From Christensenella hongkongensis (GTDB lineage: Bacteria; Bacillota; Clostridia; Christensenellales; Christensenellaceae): a DNA stretch of 64,000 nt. The stretch covers positions 1-64,000 of the forward strand of contig NZ_LAYJ01000053.1 of the NCBI RefSeq assembly GCF_000981035.1, given 5' to 3'. The notes beneath the pieces are model-generated. The model was not told the origin of the DNA and made no database searches. It saw only the letters and a list, made by a program, of their open reading frames with translations. The translations under genes and the position numbers were made by a program. Positions 46,426 to 54,810 of this stretch are shown here, in pieces; position 1 is the stretch's first letter, and every line of letters begins with the position of its first letter.

Positions 46426-47019
46426 ATGATCATGTTGTTAAATGATTTACTCGCGGAAAGAAAACTCTCACGCTATCGGCTGGCAAAAGATAGTGGAGTA
46501 CCTCAGACTACGGTCGTTGATATTTGTTCTGGAAAAGCGAAGATTGAAAAATGTTCTGCCGGAACCTTATATCGGATCGCAAAGGCTCTGAATGTGCCAA
46601 TGGAAAAACTGATTGAAGATGAGATCGCTGACGTTGACGCAGTTCCTTTAAGAAGCGGATTTGAGGTATTTAAGAACAATATCCGTCATCTTGTAAAAGA
46701 TATGGGTGACCTTGATTTTATCATTGACATATTGGAAAAAGATGAGATACGTAAGCTCTATGACAGAAAATGGTATCCTGAAAGCCTGTATCTGCTTGCG
46801 ATGGTGGATTACCTTTGCAGCGAAAACAACATTCCGTTGTGCAAAAACTATAACGATATCCGTGCGCAAAAACTAAAGACTGTCATCTACCCTTCCAGTG
46901 TGATCGCTGCCGCCAGCGCTATGAACGACGATACGATCAGGCAGGAAAGCCTAAATGCAGCCATTCCTGAGTTTATGCAATTTAATATTGTGGAAAGCGA
47001 GGTGCGTGATGTCTATTGA
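46426..47019 (+). CDS. HTH-domain antitoxin/regulator
   Basis: A 197-aa protein with an N-terminal XRE-type helix-turn-helix (LSRYRLAKDSGVPQTTVVDICSGK near 12-36, then RIAKALNVPMEKLI) and a helical C-terminal domain of about 120 residues. The frame is open from 46363, but the consensus promoter at 46379-46407 lies inside that extension, so ATG 46426 behind AAAGG is chosen. It overlaps a nucleotidyltransferase gene by 11 bp, like AbiEi/AbiEii and related antitoxin-toxin pairs. Confidence 0.72.
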   Translation: MIMLLNDLLAERKLSRYRLAKDSGVPQTTVVDICSGKAKIEKCSAGTLYRIAKALNVPMEKLIEDEIADVDAVPLRSGFEVFKNNIRHLVKDMGDLDFIIDILEKDEIRKLYDRKWYPESLYLLAMVDYLCSENNIPLCKNYNDIRAQKLKTVIYPSSVIAAASAMNDDTIRQESLNAAIPEFMQFNIVESEVRDVY

Positions 47020-47740
47020 GCCGATATTTACACAGGAAAACCTTGACCGTTATTTGAAGGAATTGGCAAAAGAATTTCGCAGGTTGAACGGAAAGACAAT
47101 GCCAGCGGAGATCGTGCTTATCGGCGGTGCGGCGATCCTCGTGAATTACGGATTTCGGGAAATGACTTACGATATTGACGCCGTTATATCCGCGTCTTCT
47201 GTTATGAAAGAAGCCATTAACCATGTGGGAGACGCCCACCATCTTCCGCACGGTTGGCTGAATACGGATTTTGTCAGGACGCGATCCTATACACCAAAAT
47301 TGATCGAGTATTCGACCTACTATAAGACATTTTCAAATATCCTTACGGTGCGAACCGTCTCGGCAGAGTACCTGATTGCCATGAAACTGACGTCCGGCAG
47401 GAAATATAAGAACGATCTTTCGGATATTATAGGTATATTGCGCGAACATGACCGCATGGGAAGGCCTATTGACATGGAGCGGATCGACGCCGCTATGCTC
47501 GCGCTTTATGGTAGTTGGGAGAGCGTACCGGAAGATTCAGTCTCTTTTATCAAAAACGTTACAGCGAATGGAGACTATGAACGGTTATATCAGGAATACC
47601 GCAGTGAGGAAACAATGAGCCGCGAGGCTTTGCTTGAATTTAATCGGGATTACCCAAATGCTGTGAAAGAAGATAATATCAATGAGATACTAAAAATTGC
47701 AAGAGCCAGAAAGCATGACCGGAATGAACCGGAACGATAA
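47009..47740 (+). CDS. nucleotidyltransferase, likely toxin partner
   Basis: A 243-aa protein with the nucleotidyltransferase motif IGGAAILVNYGFREMTYDIDAVI near residue 40 (Gly-Gly and the DxD pair) and a helical C-terminal half. Related proteins (DUF6036, AbiEii, MenA) modify tRNA or other RNAs by adding nucleotides and act as toxins or phage-defence effectors. The adjoining HTH gene is its probable antitoxin. GAGGTG precedes ATG 47009. Confidence 0.72.
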   Translation: MSIEPIFTQENLDRYLKELAKEFRRLNGKTMPAEIVLIGGAAILVNYGFREMTYDIDAVISASSVMKEAINHVGDAHHLPHGWLNTDFVRTRSYTPKLIEYSTYYKTFSNILTVRTVSAEYLIAMKLTSGRKYKNDLSDIIGILREHDRMGRPIDMERIDAAMLALYGSWESVPEDSVSFIKNVTANGDYERLYQEYRSEETMSREALLEFNRDYPNAVKEDNINEILKIARARKHDRNEPER

Positions 47741-47762
47741 AACATTCTCAGATTATGGAGAG

Positions 47763-47790
47763 AGCATCCTCAGATGAGGGTGCTTTTTTA
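47763..47790 (+). terminator. terminator-like hairpin
   Basis: AGCATCCTC and GAGGGTGCT form a 9-bp stem with one G-U pair, then six T's. It ends the HTH-nucleotidyltransferase module 28 nt before the next start. Confidence 0.8.
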
Positions 47791-47818
47791 CTGCAAAAGA
47801 TATTTAGAAGGAGGCCAG

Positions 47819-48175
47819 ATGAAAAATAAGGTATTTGCGTATGTTTGTGCTCCGTTTGAAAAAGACGGTTCCCCGGTACGGGAAACACAGGAATATTCAC
47901 AGTCTTTGTTTCGGTTGGGGTATATTCCGATCTGTCCGAATGTAATGTTCGCAGCCTTCTTGTCGAATACGGTTCCGAGCCAAAAACAGGCGCGGCAGGA
48001 TATGTCGCTGGAGGTGCTGCGGCGCTGCCGGATACTGGTCGTATGCGGAAACAATATCACGGAAGAAATGACACAGGAGATATTGCTTGCAGAACGGCTC
48101 GGGATCGTGACCGTGACCTTTGACGGGCTTAAAGGAGTATCTGAATATACCGGATCCAAAACACCGCGCGGATAG
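47819..48175 (+). CDS. DUF4406/DUF7768-like nucleoside deoxyribosyltransferase-fold protein
   Basis: A 118-aa protein. FAYVCAPFEKDGSPVRET at the N-terminus, GYIPICPNVMFAAFL, and RRCRILVVCGNNITEEMTQEILLAERLGI at the end match small nucleoside 2-deoxyribosyltransferase-like proteins that are frequent in ICEs and phages. They are thought to bind nucleotides, but no activity is known. ATG 47819 follows GGAGG. Confidence 0.65.
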   Translation: MKNKVFAYVCAPFEKDGSPVRETQEYSQSLFRLGYIPICPNVMFAAFLSNTVPSQKQARQDMSLEVLRRCRILVVCGNNITEEMTQEILLAERLGIVTVTFDGLKGVSEYTGSKTPRG

Positions 48176-48195
48176 ATGTTTTCTTTTCGGCAGGA

Positions 48196-48300
48196 ATTGG
48201 GACAGCGCGTCTGCGCTGTCCTACCAAGCACTGAATCATGATAGCATTCGCCATCATGATTCGCTTGTAAGGGGAGGCCCTTATACCCCATTGCACAATT
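48196..48300. other. candidate origin of transfer (oriT) region
   Basis: Three inverted repeats within 85 bp: GGACAGCGC/GCGCTGTCC (48200-48221, 9 bp, loop GTCT), GAATCATGAT/ATCATGATTC (48233-48262, 10 bp, loop 10) and AAGGG/CCCTT (48269-48282), then TATACCCC. No gene lies here. It is upstream of mobC and the relaxase gene, separated only by the phd-doc cassette, so it is the best oriT candidate in the window. Confidence 0.5.
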
Positions 48301-48304
48301 TAGG

Positions 48305-48333
48305 TTGTATTTATCCTAAAATTTGGATATAAT
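48305..48333 (+). promoter_or_regulatory. phd-doc promoter and operator
   Basis: TTGTAT (48305-48310), 17 bp, TATAAT (48328-48333), 20 bp before the antitoxin start. TATCC (48312-48316) and GGATA (48325-48329) form an inverted repeat inside it, a likely Phd site. Confidence 0.65.
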
Positions 48334-48352
48334 ATAAATGGAGGTGAGAACG

Positions 48353-48595
48353 ATGAATGTCAATACAAATAACCTTGTATCTATTTCGGAAGCGAATCAG
48401 AATTTTTCCCGTGTTGCCCGAATGGTAGATGAAAACGGCGCAGCGGTGATTCTGAAAAATAATGCTCCCAAATACGTTTTAATGGAGATTAGCCAATTTC
48501 AAAAAGAAGAAACGGCGTCGACAGAAGACGTCGAAAAAATCGGGCGCAGAATTCTGGAGAAAAACCGACATGCCTTTGAGGAACTCGCAAAATGA
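48353..48595 (+). CDS. phd: Phd/YefM-family antitoxin
   Basis: An 80-aa antitoxin. The N-terminal DNA-binding part has LVSISEANQNFSRVARMVDENGAAVILKNNAPKYVLM, the standard Phd/YefM fold, and the C-terminal helix neutralises the toxin. ATG 48353 behind GGAGG is preferred over 48338, whose own next codons are that GGAGG. It overlaps the doc gene by 4 bp and likely represses its own promoter. Confidence 0.88.
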   Translation: MNVNTNNLVSISEANQNFSRVARMVDENGAAVILKNNAPKYVLMEISQFQKEETASTEDVEKIGRRILEKNRHAFEELAK

Positions 48596-48969
48596 AGCGT
48601 TTGACAGGAGAACAAATCAAATTGCTGCATAAAATGCTGATAGAGGAAACAGGCGGGTGCGATGGCCTGCGGGATGAAAATCTGTTTGAATCTGCAATCA
48701 ATTCTCCGTTCCAAACTTTTGACGGCATATATGTTTATCCCACGATTGAACGTAAGGCGGCGAGGCTCGGATACTCTCTAATTTCTAACCATCCTTTTGT
48801 GGATGGCAATAAGCGTGCAGGGATTATGGCAATGCTGTCTTTTCTTGAGATAAACGAAATAAAGATCGACTGTGAAGATGATGATCTGATACACATAGGA
48901 TTAAGGATTGCTGCTGGCACAATGAACGACGAAGAGCTTTTAAGTTGGTTACTGGATCACGAGATATAA
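48592..48969 (+). CDS. doc: Doc-type Fic-fold toxin
   Basis: A 125-aa toxin with the Doc/Fic catalytic motif HPFVDGNKRAG near residue 66. Doc kinases phosphorylate EF-Tu and stop translation. The 4-bp overlap with phd and their size are typical of phd-doc addiction modules. It lies between the probable oriT and mobC, so it would penalise loss of the element. Confidence 0.9.
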   Translation: MKRLTGEQIKLLHKMLIEETGGCDGLRDENLFESAINSPFQTFDGIYVYPTIERKAARLGYSLISNHPFVDGNKRAGIMAMLSFLEINEIKIDCEDDDLIHIGLRIAAGTMNDEELLSWLLDHEI

Positions 48970-48998
48970 CAATTCTATACTGCTAAACAGTACCTGAG

Positions 48999-49025
48999 GC
49001 AGCCATAAAATATGGCTGCTTTTTT
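48999..49025 (+). terminator. terminator-like hairpin before mobC
   Basis: GCAGCCATA and TATGGCTGC (9 bp, loop AAA) with six T's. It ends phd-doc and lies 31 nt before the inferred mobC start. Confidence 0.85.
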
Positions 49026-49056
49026 GTTGCAGAAAATAAGGAGGTGGATCACTACG

Positions 49057-49383
49057 CTGAAACGAAACATACAGGTAATTTTCCGCGTTAACGAAACGGA
49101 ATACAGAATGTTGAAACAAAATGCCTCAAAAGCCAAATTTTCTCAGGCGGCGTATCTCCGCTCCCTCATTATGGGATATGTGCCCCGGGAGCCGCCGTCC
49201 GCAGATTTCTATGCTATGACAAAGGAACTGCGCGCCATTGGAAACCGTATGAATCAGATCGCCGCCCGTGCCAACGCAACGGGCTTTTTTCTTGCCGAAG
49301 AATATGCGGAAAACGCCCGTCGGCTTTTTGACAGCATCGTCAAAATACGCGAAGCGGTCGTGCTCCCGGACAAAATGACGTAA
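49057..49383 (+). CDS. mobC: MobC-like relaxosome accessory protein
   Basis: A 108-aa DNA-binding protein that helps the relaxase at oriT. RVNETEYRMLKQNASKAKFSQAAYLRSLIMG is a ribbon-helix-helix-like start and AIGNRMNQIAARANATG is the MobC signature. The frame is open from an ATG at 49012, but that ATG lies in the terminator stem. AAGGAGG at 49039-49045 points to CTG 49057 as start, an unusual codon. TAATG overlaps the relaxase start. Confidence 0.8.
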   Translation: MKRNIQVIFRVNETEYRMLKQNASKAKFSQAAYLRSLIMGYVPREPPSADFYAMTKELRAIGNRMNQIAARANATGFFLAEEYAENARRLFDSIVKIREAVVLPDKMT

Positions 49384-50813
49384 TGGCAACAACGGCAATT
49401 TGGGATATTCGCGGCAGAATCGACCATGTGCTCGGCTATGCGGAGAACCCGGAAAAGACGAAAAATCCGGATTGGGGCAAGACAAACAGCGCAGATATGA
49501 CAGACGTAATGGAGGAAGCCATGCGGCAGGCGCAGGCGCGCGGGCTTGCGGACGTAATCGGTTATGCCACAGAAGACGCTAAAACGGAGCAGCAATATTT
49601 TGTAACGGGTGTCAACTGCGCCAAGCAAACCGCCCGGAAGGAGATGATACTCACCAAAAAACAATGGAAAAAGGAAGATGGGATCGCCGCATACCACGGT
49701 TACCAGAGTTTCGCGCTGGGAGAGGGAACACCGGAGCTTGCGCATAAAATAGGCGTGGAGCTTGCGCGGCGGCTATGGGGTGACAGGTTTGAAGTTATTG
49801 TGGCGACACATCTCAATGCCAAGTGTATTCATAATCATTTCGTACTCAATTCCGTGTCGTTCAAGGACGGGAAACGGTATTACGACAATAAGGCGAGCTA
49901 TGCGCTCATGCGGCGGACATCGGATGAACTTTGCCGGGAATATTCCCTTTCCGTCATCCAGCCAAAATATGCGGGGCGAACAAAGCACTATATGGAATGG
50001 AAAGCGGAGCAGGAAAGCAGGCCGACATGGAGGAGCGCGATCCGCGGGGATGTGGACAAGGCTGTCATGGCGGCGATGAGCTTCCCCGCTTTTCTCCGCT
50101 CCCTGCGGGATATGGGGTATGAGATCAAAACAGGGGTAAAACACATGGCGGTGCGTCCTCCCGGCAAAGAGCGGTTTGTGCGGCTCCGCAGCTTAGGACC
50201 GCAATATACGGAAGAAGCGATCCGCGCGCGTATCCTGCGCCAGCAAAAACAAGAATACGCCCCGACAAAGCAAACGATCCCCCGCAGACGGTACCTCGGC
50301 CTCTTTGTTCTTTCCCACCGCATCACATGGCGTGGGCTCCGCGCCCTGTATTATTACTATCTCCACAAACTGCGGCAGGCTCCCCATGTTCCGAGTGCTC
50401 CATACCTCCTGCGGGAGGATCTGCGGAAGATAGATAAACTGTCCGGTCATGCAAAATTTTTAAACAGATATAAGATCGAAACTCTTACGAGCCTTGAGGC
50501 ACATAAAGCGCGGCGGCAGAAAGACATTACCGCCTTATTGTCCGAACGGACGGACGTCAGGAACGAACGGCGGCGCACAAACACCACGCCGGAACGCGAC
50601 AAAGAATTATCCGGCAGGCTGCGGGAGATCGCATCCCTGCTCGGGCAATACAGAAAGGAGGTGCGGCTATGCGGTGAGATCCCCGCACGGGCGGCCCGCT
50701 TGCGGGAAACCATACAAAAGATCCATGCAGAACGCAAAAAGGAGATGATGAAACATGAACCATTCAGGAGACGCGGCGGATCAGGTCGTGAACATGACGG
50801 TACGCGGCGTTGA
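49383..50813 (+). CDS. relaxase (MobA/VirD2 type, MOB_P-like)
   Basis: A 476-aa enzyme that nicks oriT and pilots the strand during conjugation. Catalytic Tyr candidate at residue 19 in VLGYAENPEKT; YHGYQSFALGEGTPELAH near 100; histidine cluster in THLNAKCIHNHFVLNS near 140. The C-terminal 200 residues are helical and basic. It overlaps mobC by one base (TAATG) and pcfB-like by 59 bp. Close relatives are in Tn1549-type ICEs. Confidence 0.9.
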   Translation: MATTAIWDIRGRIDHVLGYAENPEKTKNPDWGKTNSADMTDVMEEAMRQAQARGLADVIGYATEDAKTEQQYFVTGVNCAKQTARKEMILTKKQWKKEDGIAAYHGYQSFALGEGTPELAHKIGVELARRLWGDRFEVIVATHLNAKCIHNHFVLNSVSFKDGKRYYDNKASYALMRRTSDELCREYSLSVIQPKYAGRTKHYMEWKAEQESRPTWRSAIRGDVDKAVMAAMSFPAFLRSLRDMGYEIKTGVKHMAVRPPGKERFVRLRSLGPQYTEEAIRARILRQQKQEYAPTKQTIPRRRYLGLFVLSHRITWRGLRALYYYYLHKLRQAPHVPSAPYLLREDLRKIDKLSGHAKFLNRYKIETLTSLEAHKARRQKDITALLSERTDVRNERRRTNTTPERDKELSGRLREIASLLGQYRKEVRLCGEIPARAARLRETIQKIHAERKKEMMKHEPFRRRGGSGREHDGTRR

Positions 50814-51558
50814 AGTAGCGGCAAATATCGCGGGAAAGGCGGCGCTTTCCCTTGCAGCGTTCCTCATCGCGGCCTCAAAAAGCCAAAAACGTACCAGAGG
50901 GCGGACGCGGATGCGTGCGTTCAACGGAAAACCGACCAAGGTATTCGTTATCAGGAGCGAAGATATGAAGGTCTTTGCAGAGGAAACTCGGAAATACGGC
51001 GTGTTGTATGCGGCGGTCATCAACAGAAAACAGCCGGACGGCCTCGTTGACGTTGTGGTCAACGCAAACGACGCGGCAAAGGTCAACCGGATCGCGGAAC
51101 GGTTCGCCTTATCCACCGTAGAGGTAGACAAAATACGGGAAGATATTCTGGAAAAGCGCAAAGCGCAGGAAAACGCCCCGGAAGAGGAACGTGAAACGCC
51201 GCCGCAGGATACGCATACCATCGACAACGATACGCTCGATGAAATGTTGGGAGGCTCCCCAAAAGAGCAGGGACAAAAACAGCCGGAGGAAGTATCGCAG
51301 GAAAACCCTACGATGGCGGGGACGGAGAAACAGAGAACGGAAAACTCAAGTCCGTCCGCGCCTATCTCCGGGAACAAAGACAATACCGCCGCGGAGGATA
51401 TTGAGCGGAAACCATCCGTCCGCAGCCAAATAAAAGAGCTGCGCGAAGAACGCAAAGCAAAAGCCCAGGCGGAAAAACAGCCGCAGAAAGCAATTCTCCG
51501 GCAGACCGCCCACAGGCAGCCGAAACGAAAGAGAAAATCCAAAGGAAAAGCGAGGTAA
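50755..51558 (+). CDS. PcfB-family (DUF3801) conjugation protein
   Basis: A 267-aa protein. The first 130 residues have a PcfB-like domain (hydrophobic AGKAALSLAAFLIAASK near 27-43, then KVFVIRSEDMKVFAEETRKYGVLYAAVINRK). The rest is a disordered Glu/Lys/Pro-rich tail ending in a strongly basic KRKRKSKGK segment. PcfB of pCF10 helps dock the relaxosome to the coupling protein. AAAGGAG precedes ATG 50755, inside the end of the relaxase gene. Confidence 0.78.
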   Translation: MNHSGDAADQVVNMTVRGVEVAANIAGKAALSLAAFLIAASKSQKRTRGRTRMRAFNGKPTKVFVIRSEDMKVFAEETRKYGVLYAAVINRKQPDGLVDVVVNANDAAKVNRIAERFALSTVEVDKIREDILEKRKAQENAPEEERETPPQDTHTIDNDTLDEMLGGSPKEQGQKQPEEVSQENPTMAGTEKQRTENSSPSAPISGNKDNTAAEDIERKPSVRSQIKELREERKAKAQAEKQPQKAILRQTAHRQPKRKRKSKGKAR

Positions 51559-51563
51559 AACGA

Positions 51564-52415
51564 ATGGAAAATTTTGACGAATTGCTGGAAAAGCAAGAAC
51601 AGCAGTATTCCAAAGAGGAATATGCCGCATACAAACAGCAGGAACGGGATGAACTGCACCAGACCGTAGAAGATATGACGGAGCGGGTATTCTCCGATCC
51701 AAAACAGTTAGGCGAGTATCTGGAAATGCAGGCGCGGCTCGGAAAAACATCGGTAGGCAATACCCTCCTTGCGATGGCGCAGAATCCCAAAGCTACATAT
51801 ATCCTGACCGCGGAGGAATGGGCGGAACGGGAACGGGGAATACGAAAAGGACAGGGGCGCAGCGCCATCAAGCAATTCAAGCAGGATAAGGAATATGAGC
51901 GTGAGGACGGAACAATGGCAATGGGATACAAGGTGGAGCGGTGTTTTGACGTATCCCAAACGTATGGACGGAAAGTACCGGAACGCGCGACCAAGTCCAT
52001 GCCAATCAAATCCAAACTCAAAGCCCTTATGACAGGTACGCCCGTTCCGGTACGGCTGTCTGATTCTTTAGATCAAAATGCAGGAGCCGTCTATTCAGAA
52101 GAAAACAAAGCGGTGGAAGTGGCGCGCGGCCTTGATGGGAACAAACTCTTTTTCTGTATCGCGCGGGAGCTTGCCCGTGCGGAACATAATCTCGCCCCAT
52201 TTTCATGCGGCTGTGCCGCAGCAGTTACTTGTAAACGGTTTGGAGTCTCCGTGCCCCTGCCGGATCAGATACCGCAGGAATATGCGCAGCTTGAAACACA
52301 GGACAAACGGCTCGCATTAAGCCAGATCCATAAAGCGGCAAACGATACGATTGACCGCATAGACCGCACCCTGTATGCACAGCTACGCAAGCAAAAAGAA
52401 CAGCCCGCGAGGTGA
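51564..52415 (+). CDS. ArdC-N/LtrC-like conjugation-associated protein
   Basis: A 283-aa protein. EYLEMQARLGKTSVGNTLLAMAQNPKATYIL and REDGTMAMGYKVERCFDVSQT match the ArdC N-terminal single-strand-DNA-binding-like domain of ICE proteins. In the C-terminal part IARELARAEH stands where ArdC-like proteins have a zinc-metalloprotease HExxH, so the metal site appears lost here. It lies between pcfB-like and the coupling-protein gene in the transfer operon. Confidence 0.65.
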   Translation: MENFDELLEKQEQQYSKEEYAAYKQQERDELHQTVEDMTERVFSDPKQLGEYLEMQARLGKTSVGNTLLAMAQNPKATYILTAEEWAERERGIRKGQGRSAIKQFKQDKEYEREDGTMAMGYKVERCFDVSQTYGRKVPERATKSMPIKSKLKALMTGTPVPVRLSDSLDQNAGAVYSEENKAVEVARGLDGNKLFFCIARELARAEHNLAPFSCGCAAAVTCKRFGVSVPLPDQIPQEYAQLETQDKRLALSQIHKAANDTIDRIDRTLYAQLRKQKEQPAR

Positions 52416-52419
52416 GCGT

Positions 52420-52602
52420 ATGGAAAAACGGCTGATCGAGGTAGACGAATATGAACGCAGGCTTATCATAGCTTCCCTGAACGACACACGGAACGAACTC
52501 ATGGCACAGGGACGCGATACAGGATTTGTGGACGATACCCTTTTGACCGTCATCGACGCTCCTGCAAAAAAACAGAAGAAAAGAACGGAGGCGCAAAGAT
52601 AA
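52420..52602 (+). CDS. conserved small ICE protein
   Basis: A 60-aa helical protein (EYERRLIIASLNDTRNELMAQGRDTGFVDDTLLTVI) with a basic tail. GAGGTGA precedes ATG 52420. It sits in the transfer operon directly before virD4/traG. A 24-codon frame at 52602-52676 overlaps both genes and may couple their translation. Function unknown. Confidence 0.55.
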   Translation: MEKRLIEVDEYERRLIIASLNDTRNELMAQGRDTGFVDDTLLTVIDAPAKKQKKRTEAQR

Positions 52603-52662
52603 TGATACAGTGCATTGAATCGCTCGGAAGGGCGGAAAAAGAGCAATCCGGAGATAACGACA

Positions 52663-54046
52663 ATGAATCCGAATGAAGATTGGAATACGCGCTTGATTCT
52701 GATTGGGATCGGATGCGTTTTTGTCGTATGGGCGGCTGTTATAGCCGCCCCTTTTTTATCCAACGGATTGATCGGGATCATAAGAGGACTTGCGGCAGGA
52801 ATGGCGCATCCGTTCCGCGTGGCATGGTGCGATGATACGCCCCGCGCAATCCTCATTTTCCTGCTCATTTATGGGTTGTGTATCGGCATTTTCCTGTCTG
52901 CACGGCGCAATTACCGCAGAGGTGAGGAGTATGGTTCTGCAAAACTGGGAGACGCCCGCTCATTGTCCAAAAAATACGCGGATAAAACTTTTGCGGACAA
53001 TATCATTCTTACACAAAATACGCGGATCGGACTTGACGGACGCAGGCACAGGCGCAACCTCAATGTGCTCGTGGTCGGCGGCAGCGGAGCCGGTAAAACA
53101 CGGTTCTATGCCAAGCCGAACATCATGCAGGGAAACACGTCTTTCGTGGTACTGGACTGCAAGGGAGAAATTTTGCGGGATACCGGAAAGCTGCTTGAAC
53201 AGCAGGGATATATTATCCGTGTTCTGGATTTCATCAATATGGAGAAAAGCCACGGGTATAACCCGTTTGCCTACCTCCGCGACGAGAAAGACGTGCTGAA
53301 GCTGGTAAACAACCTGATCCGCAATACTACGCCTAAAGGCTCCAATTCCAACGATCCCTTTTGGGAACGCGCGGAGACAGCTTTGCTGGAAGCGCTGATC
53401 CTCTATCTCAGAAGCGAAGCCCCGCCCGAAGAGCAAAATTTCCCGATGGTGATGGAAATGCTCGCGGCAGCGGAAGTGCGGGAGGAAGATGAGGAATATG
53501 CAAGCGTTCTGGATGAACTCTTTGAACGCCTTGCAATGCGCGATCCCGACCACCTTGCCGTCAAGCAGTACCATATTTTCAAAATGGCGGCGGGCAAGAC
53601 TGCCAAATCTATATTGGTATCGCTGGGCGTCCGTCTGGAAAAATTCAATATCCCGCAGATCGCGTCCCTCGTGACGTATGACGAACTTGATCTGCCCTCT
53701 GTCGGCAAGAGAAAGACCGCGCTGTTCGCGCTTATACCGGACAATGACAGCAGCCTTAATTTCATCATTGGCATGATGTATACGCAGCTTTTTCAGGAAT
53801 TATTCTATCTCGCGGACAGAGAGCACGGCGGGCAGCTTCCCGTCCATGTGCATTGCATGATGGACGAATTTGCGAATGTTGCCCTACCCGATGAGTTTGA
53901 CAAGCTGCTTGCGACCATGCGCTCGCGCGAGGTATCCGTGTCGATCATCCTGCAAAACATCGCGCAGCTCAAAGCCCTGTTTGAAAAGCAATGGGAATCT
54001 ATCATCGGAAATTGCGACGAATTTTTGTTTTTGGGCGGAAACGAAC
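52663..54046 (+). CDS. VirD4/TraG-type coupling protein, 5' exon
   Basis: The first 461 codons of a 613-aa type IV coupling ATPase that links the relaxosome to the mating channel. Two membrane helices (about 10-32 and 65-85), Walker A VVGGSGAGKTRFY near 145 and Walker B VHCMMDEFANV near 400 are present. ATG 52663 behind GGAG is chosen over TTG 52615. The exon ends after the first base of a codon inside the conserved GGNEQST block; the frame resumes at 54811. Confidence 0.9.
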
Positions 54047-54810
54047 GTGCGACACGTTCCTAACTGAAAAGGTTAGGCACAAGGTCGATGTTAATAATTT
54101 CAGAGATTGAAAGGAGCTTTGAAAAACAGACTTGGAGAACTAATAACTCAATGGGTGGAATGAAGGAGTAACGCCCTGAAACGCTCGCCTAATACTCCGA
54201 CTGGCGGTATCAACTGCAATTACGATGCGGTCAGAGGCTCGGTGAAGTCGGCAGAGAGTGATCGTATTGGCTTGCCAATACGAAAGCTGTCCAGAGGTGG
54301 ATGGTATCACCTATATGCCGGGGTTCTATAAAATGCCCACGGTGAGAATGTTGCTTGGCGGCAACTGACGAACTTGCGAATGTACGGGTCTAAATGCCGA
54401 ATAAGTCGAAAGGCTTTACAGTTTCATTACTGGTATGTGTGGTGGAGTAAGAATGTTCGTTATGAAACACCATACGCCGTTATAGGCGGCGTCCTGCATA
54501 CAGGCTCATAGCAAGCACCTAAAGGTATATGCAAAGATTGAGTTATTGGAACGTGGTAAGCAACCTAACGCGGAGGACTATTGCAGTCTGTTGACACGGT
54601 GGCGGCGAAGAATAATAAGCGCCTTTAATGGTTGTGAAAGTGGTGGCACAGTACCGATGAAGTTATGGAAACATGATGGAGGGATAGCCACCAGTCGGAA
54701 ATGATTCAATCAATCATTTTCGATGGAACGCCGTGTGCGGTGAAAGCCGCATGCACGGTGTGAAGCGGGGGAAAATCTGGAGATGACTTCAAAGGATTAC
54801 CTATCGTTAT
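54047..54810 (+). mobile_element. ORF-less group II intron in the coupling-protein gene
   Basis: A 764-bp intervening sequence starting GTGCGAC and ending in AT, without any coding frame of note. A domain-V-like hairpin is at 54726-54762 (CCGTG/CACGG and GCGG/CCGC arms, loop TGAAAG, two-base bulge, CGC-type triad), with a possible domain VI before the 3' end. Exact removal gives GGNEQSTHKYVSELLGK, the family sequence, in frame. It must rely on a maturase supplied in trans if it splices. Confidence 0.88.

Noticed and set aside
52602-52676. 24-aa gene between the small transfer protein and virD4
   Set aside because: It has GGAGG upstream and may couple translation, but it is too short and unsupported by a family to list as a gene.
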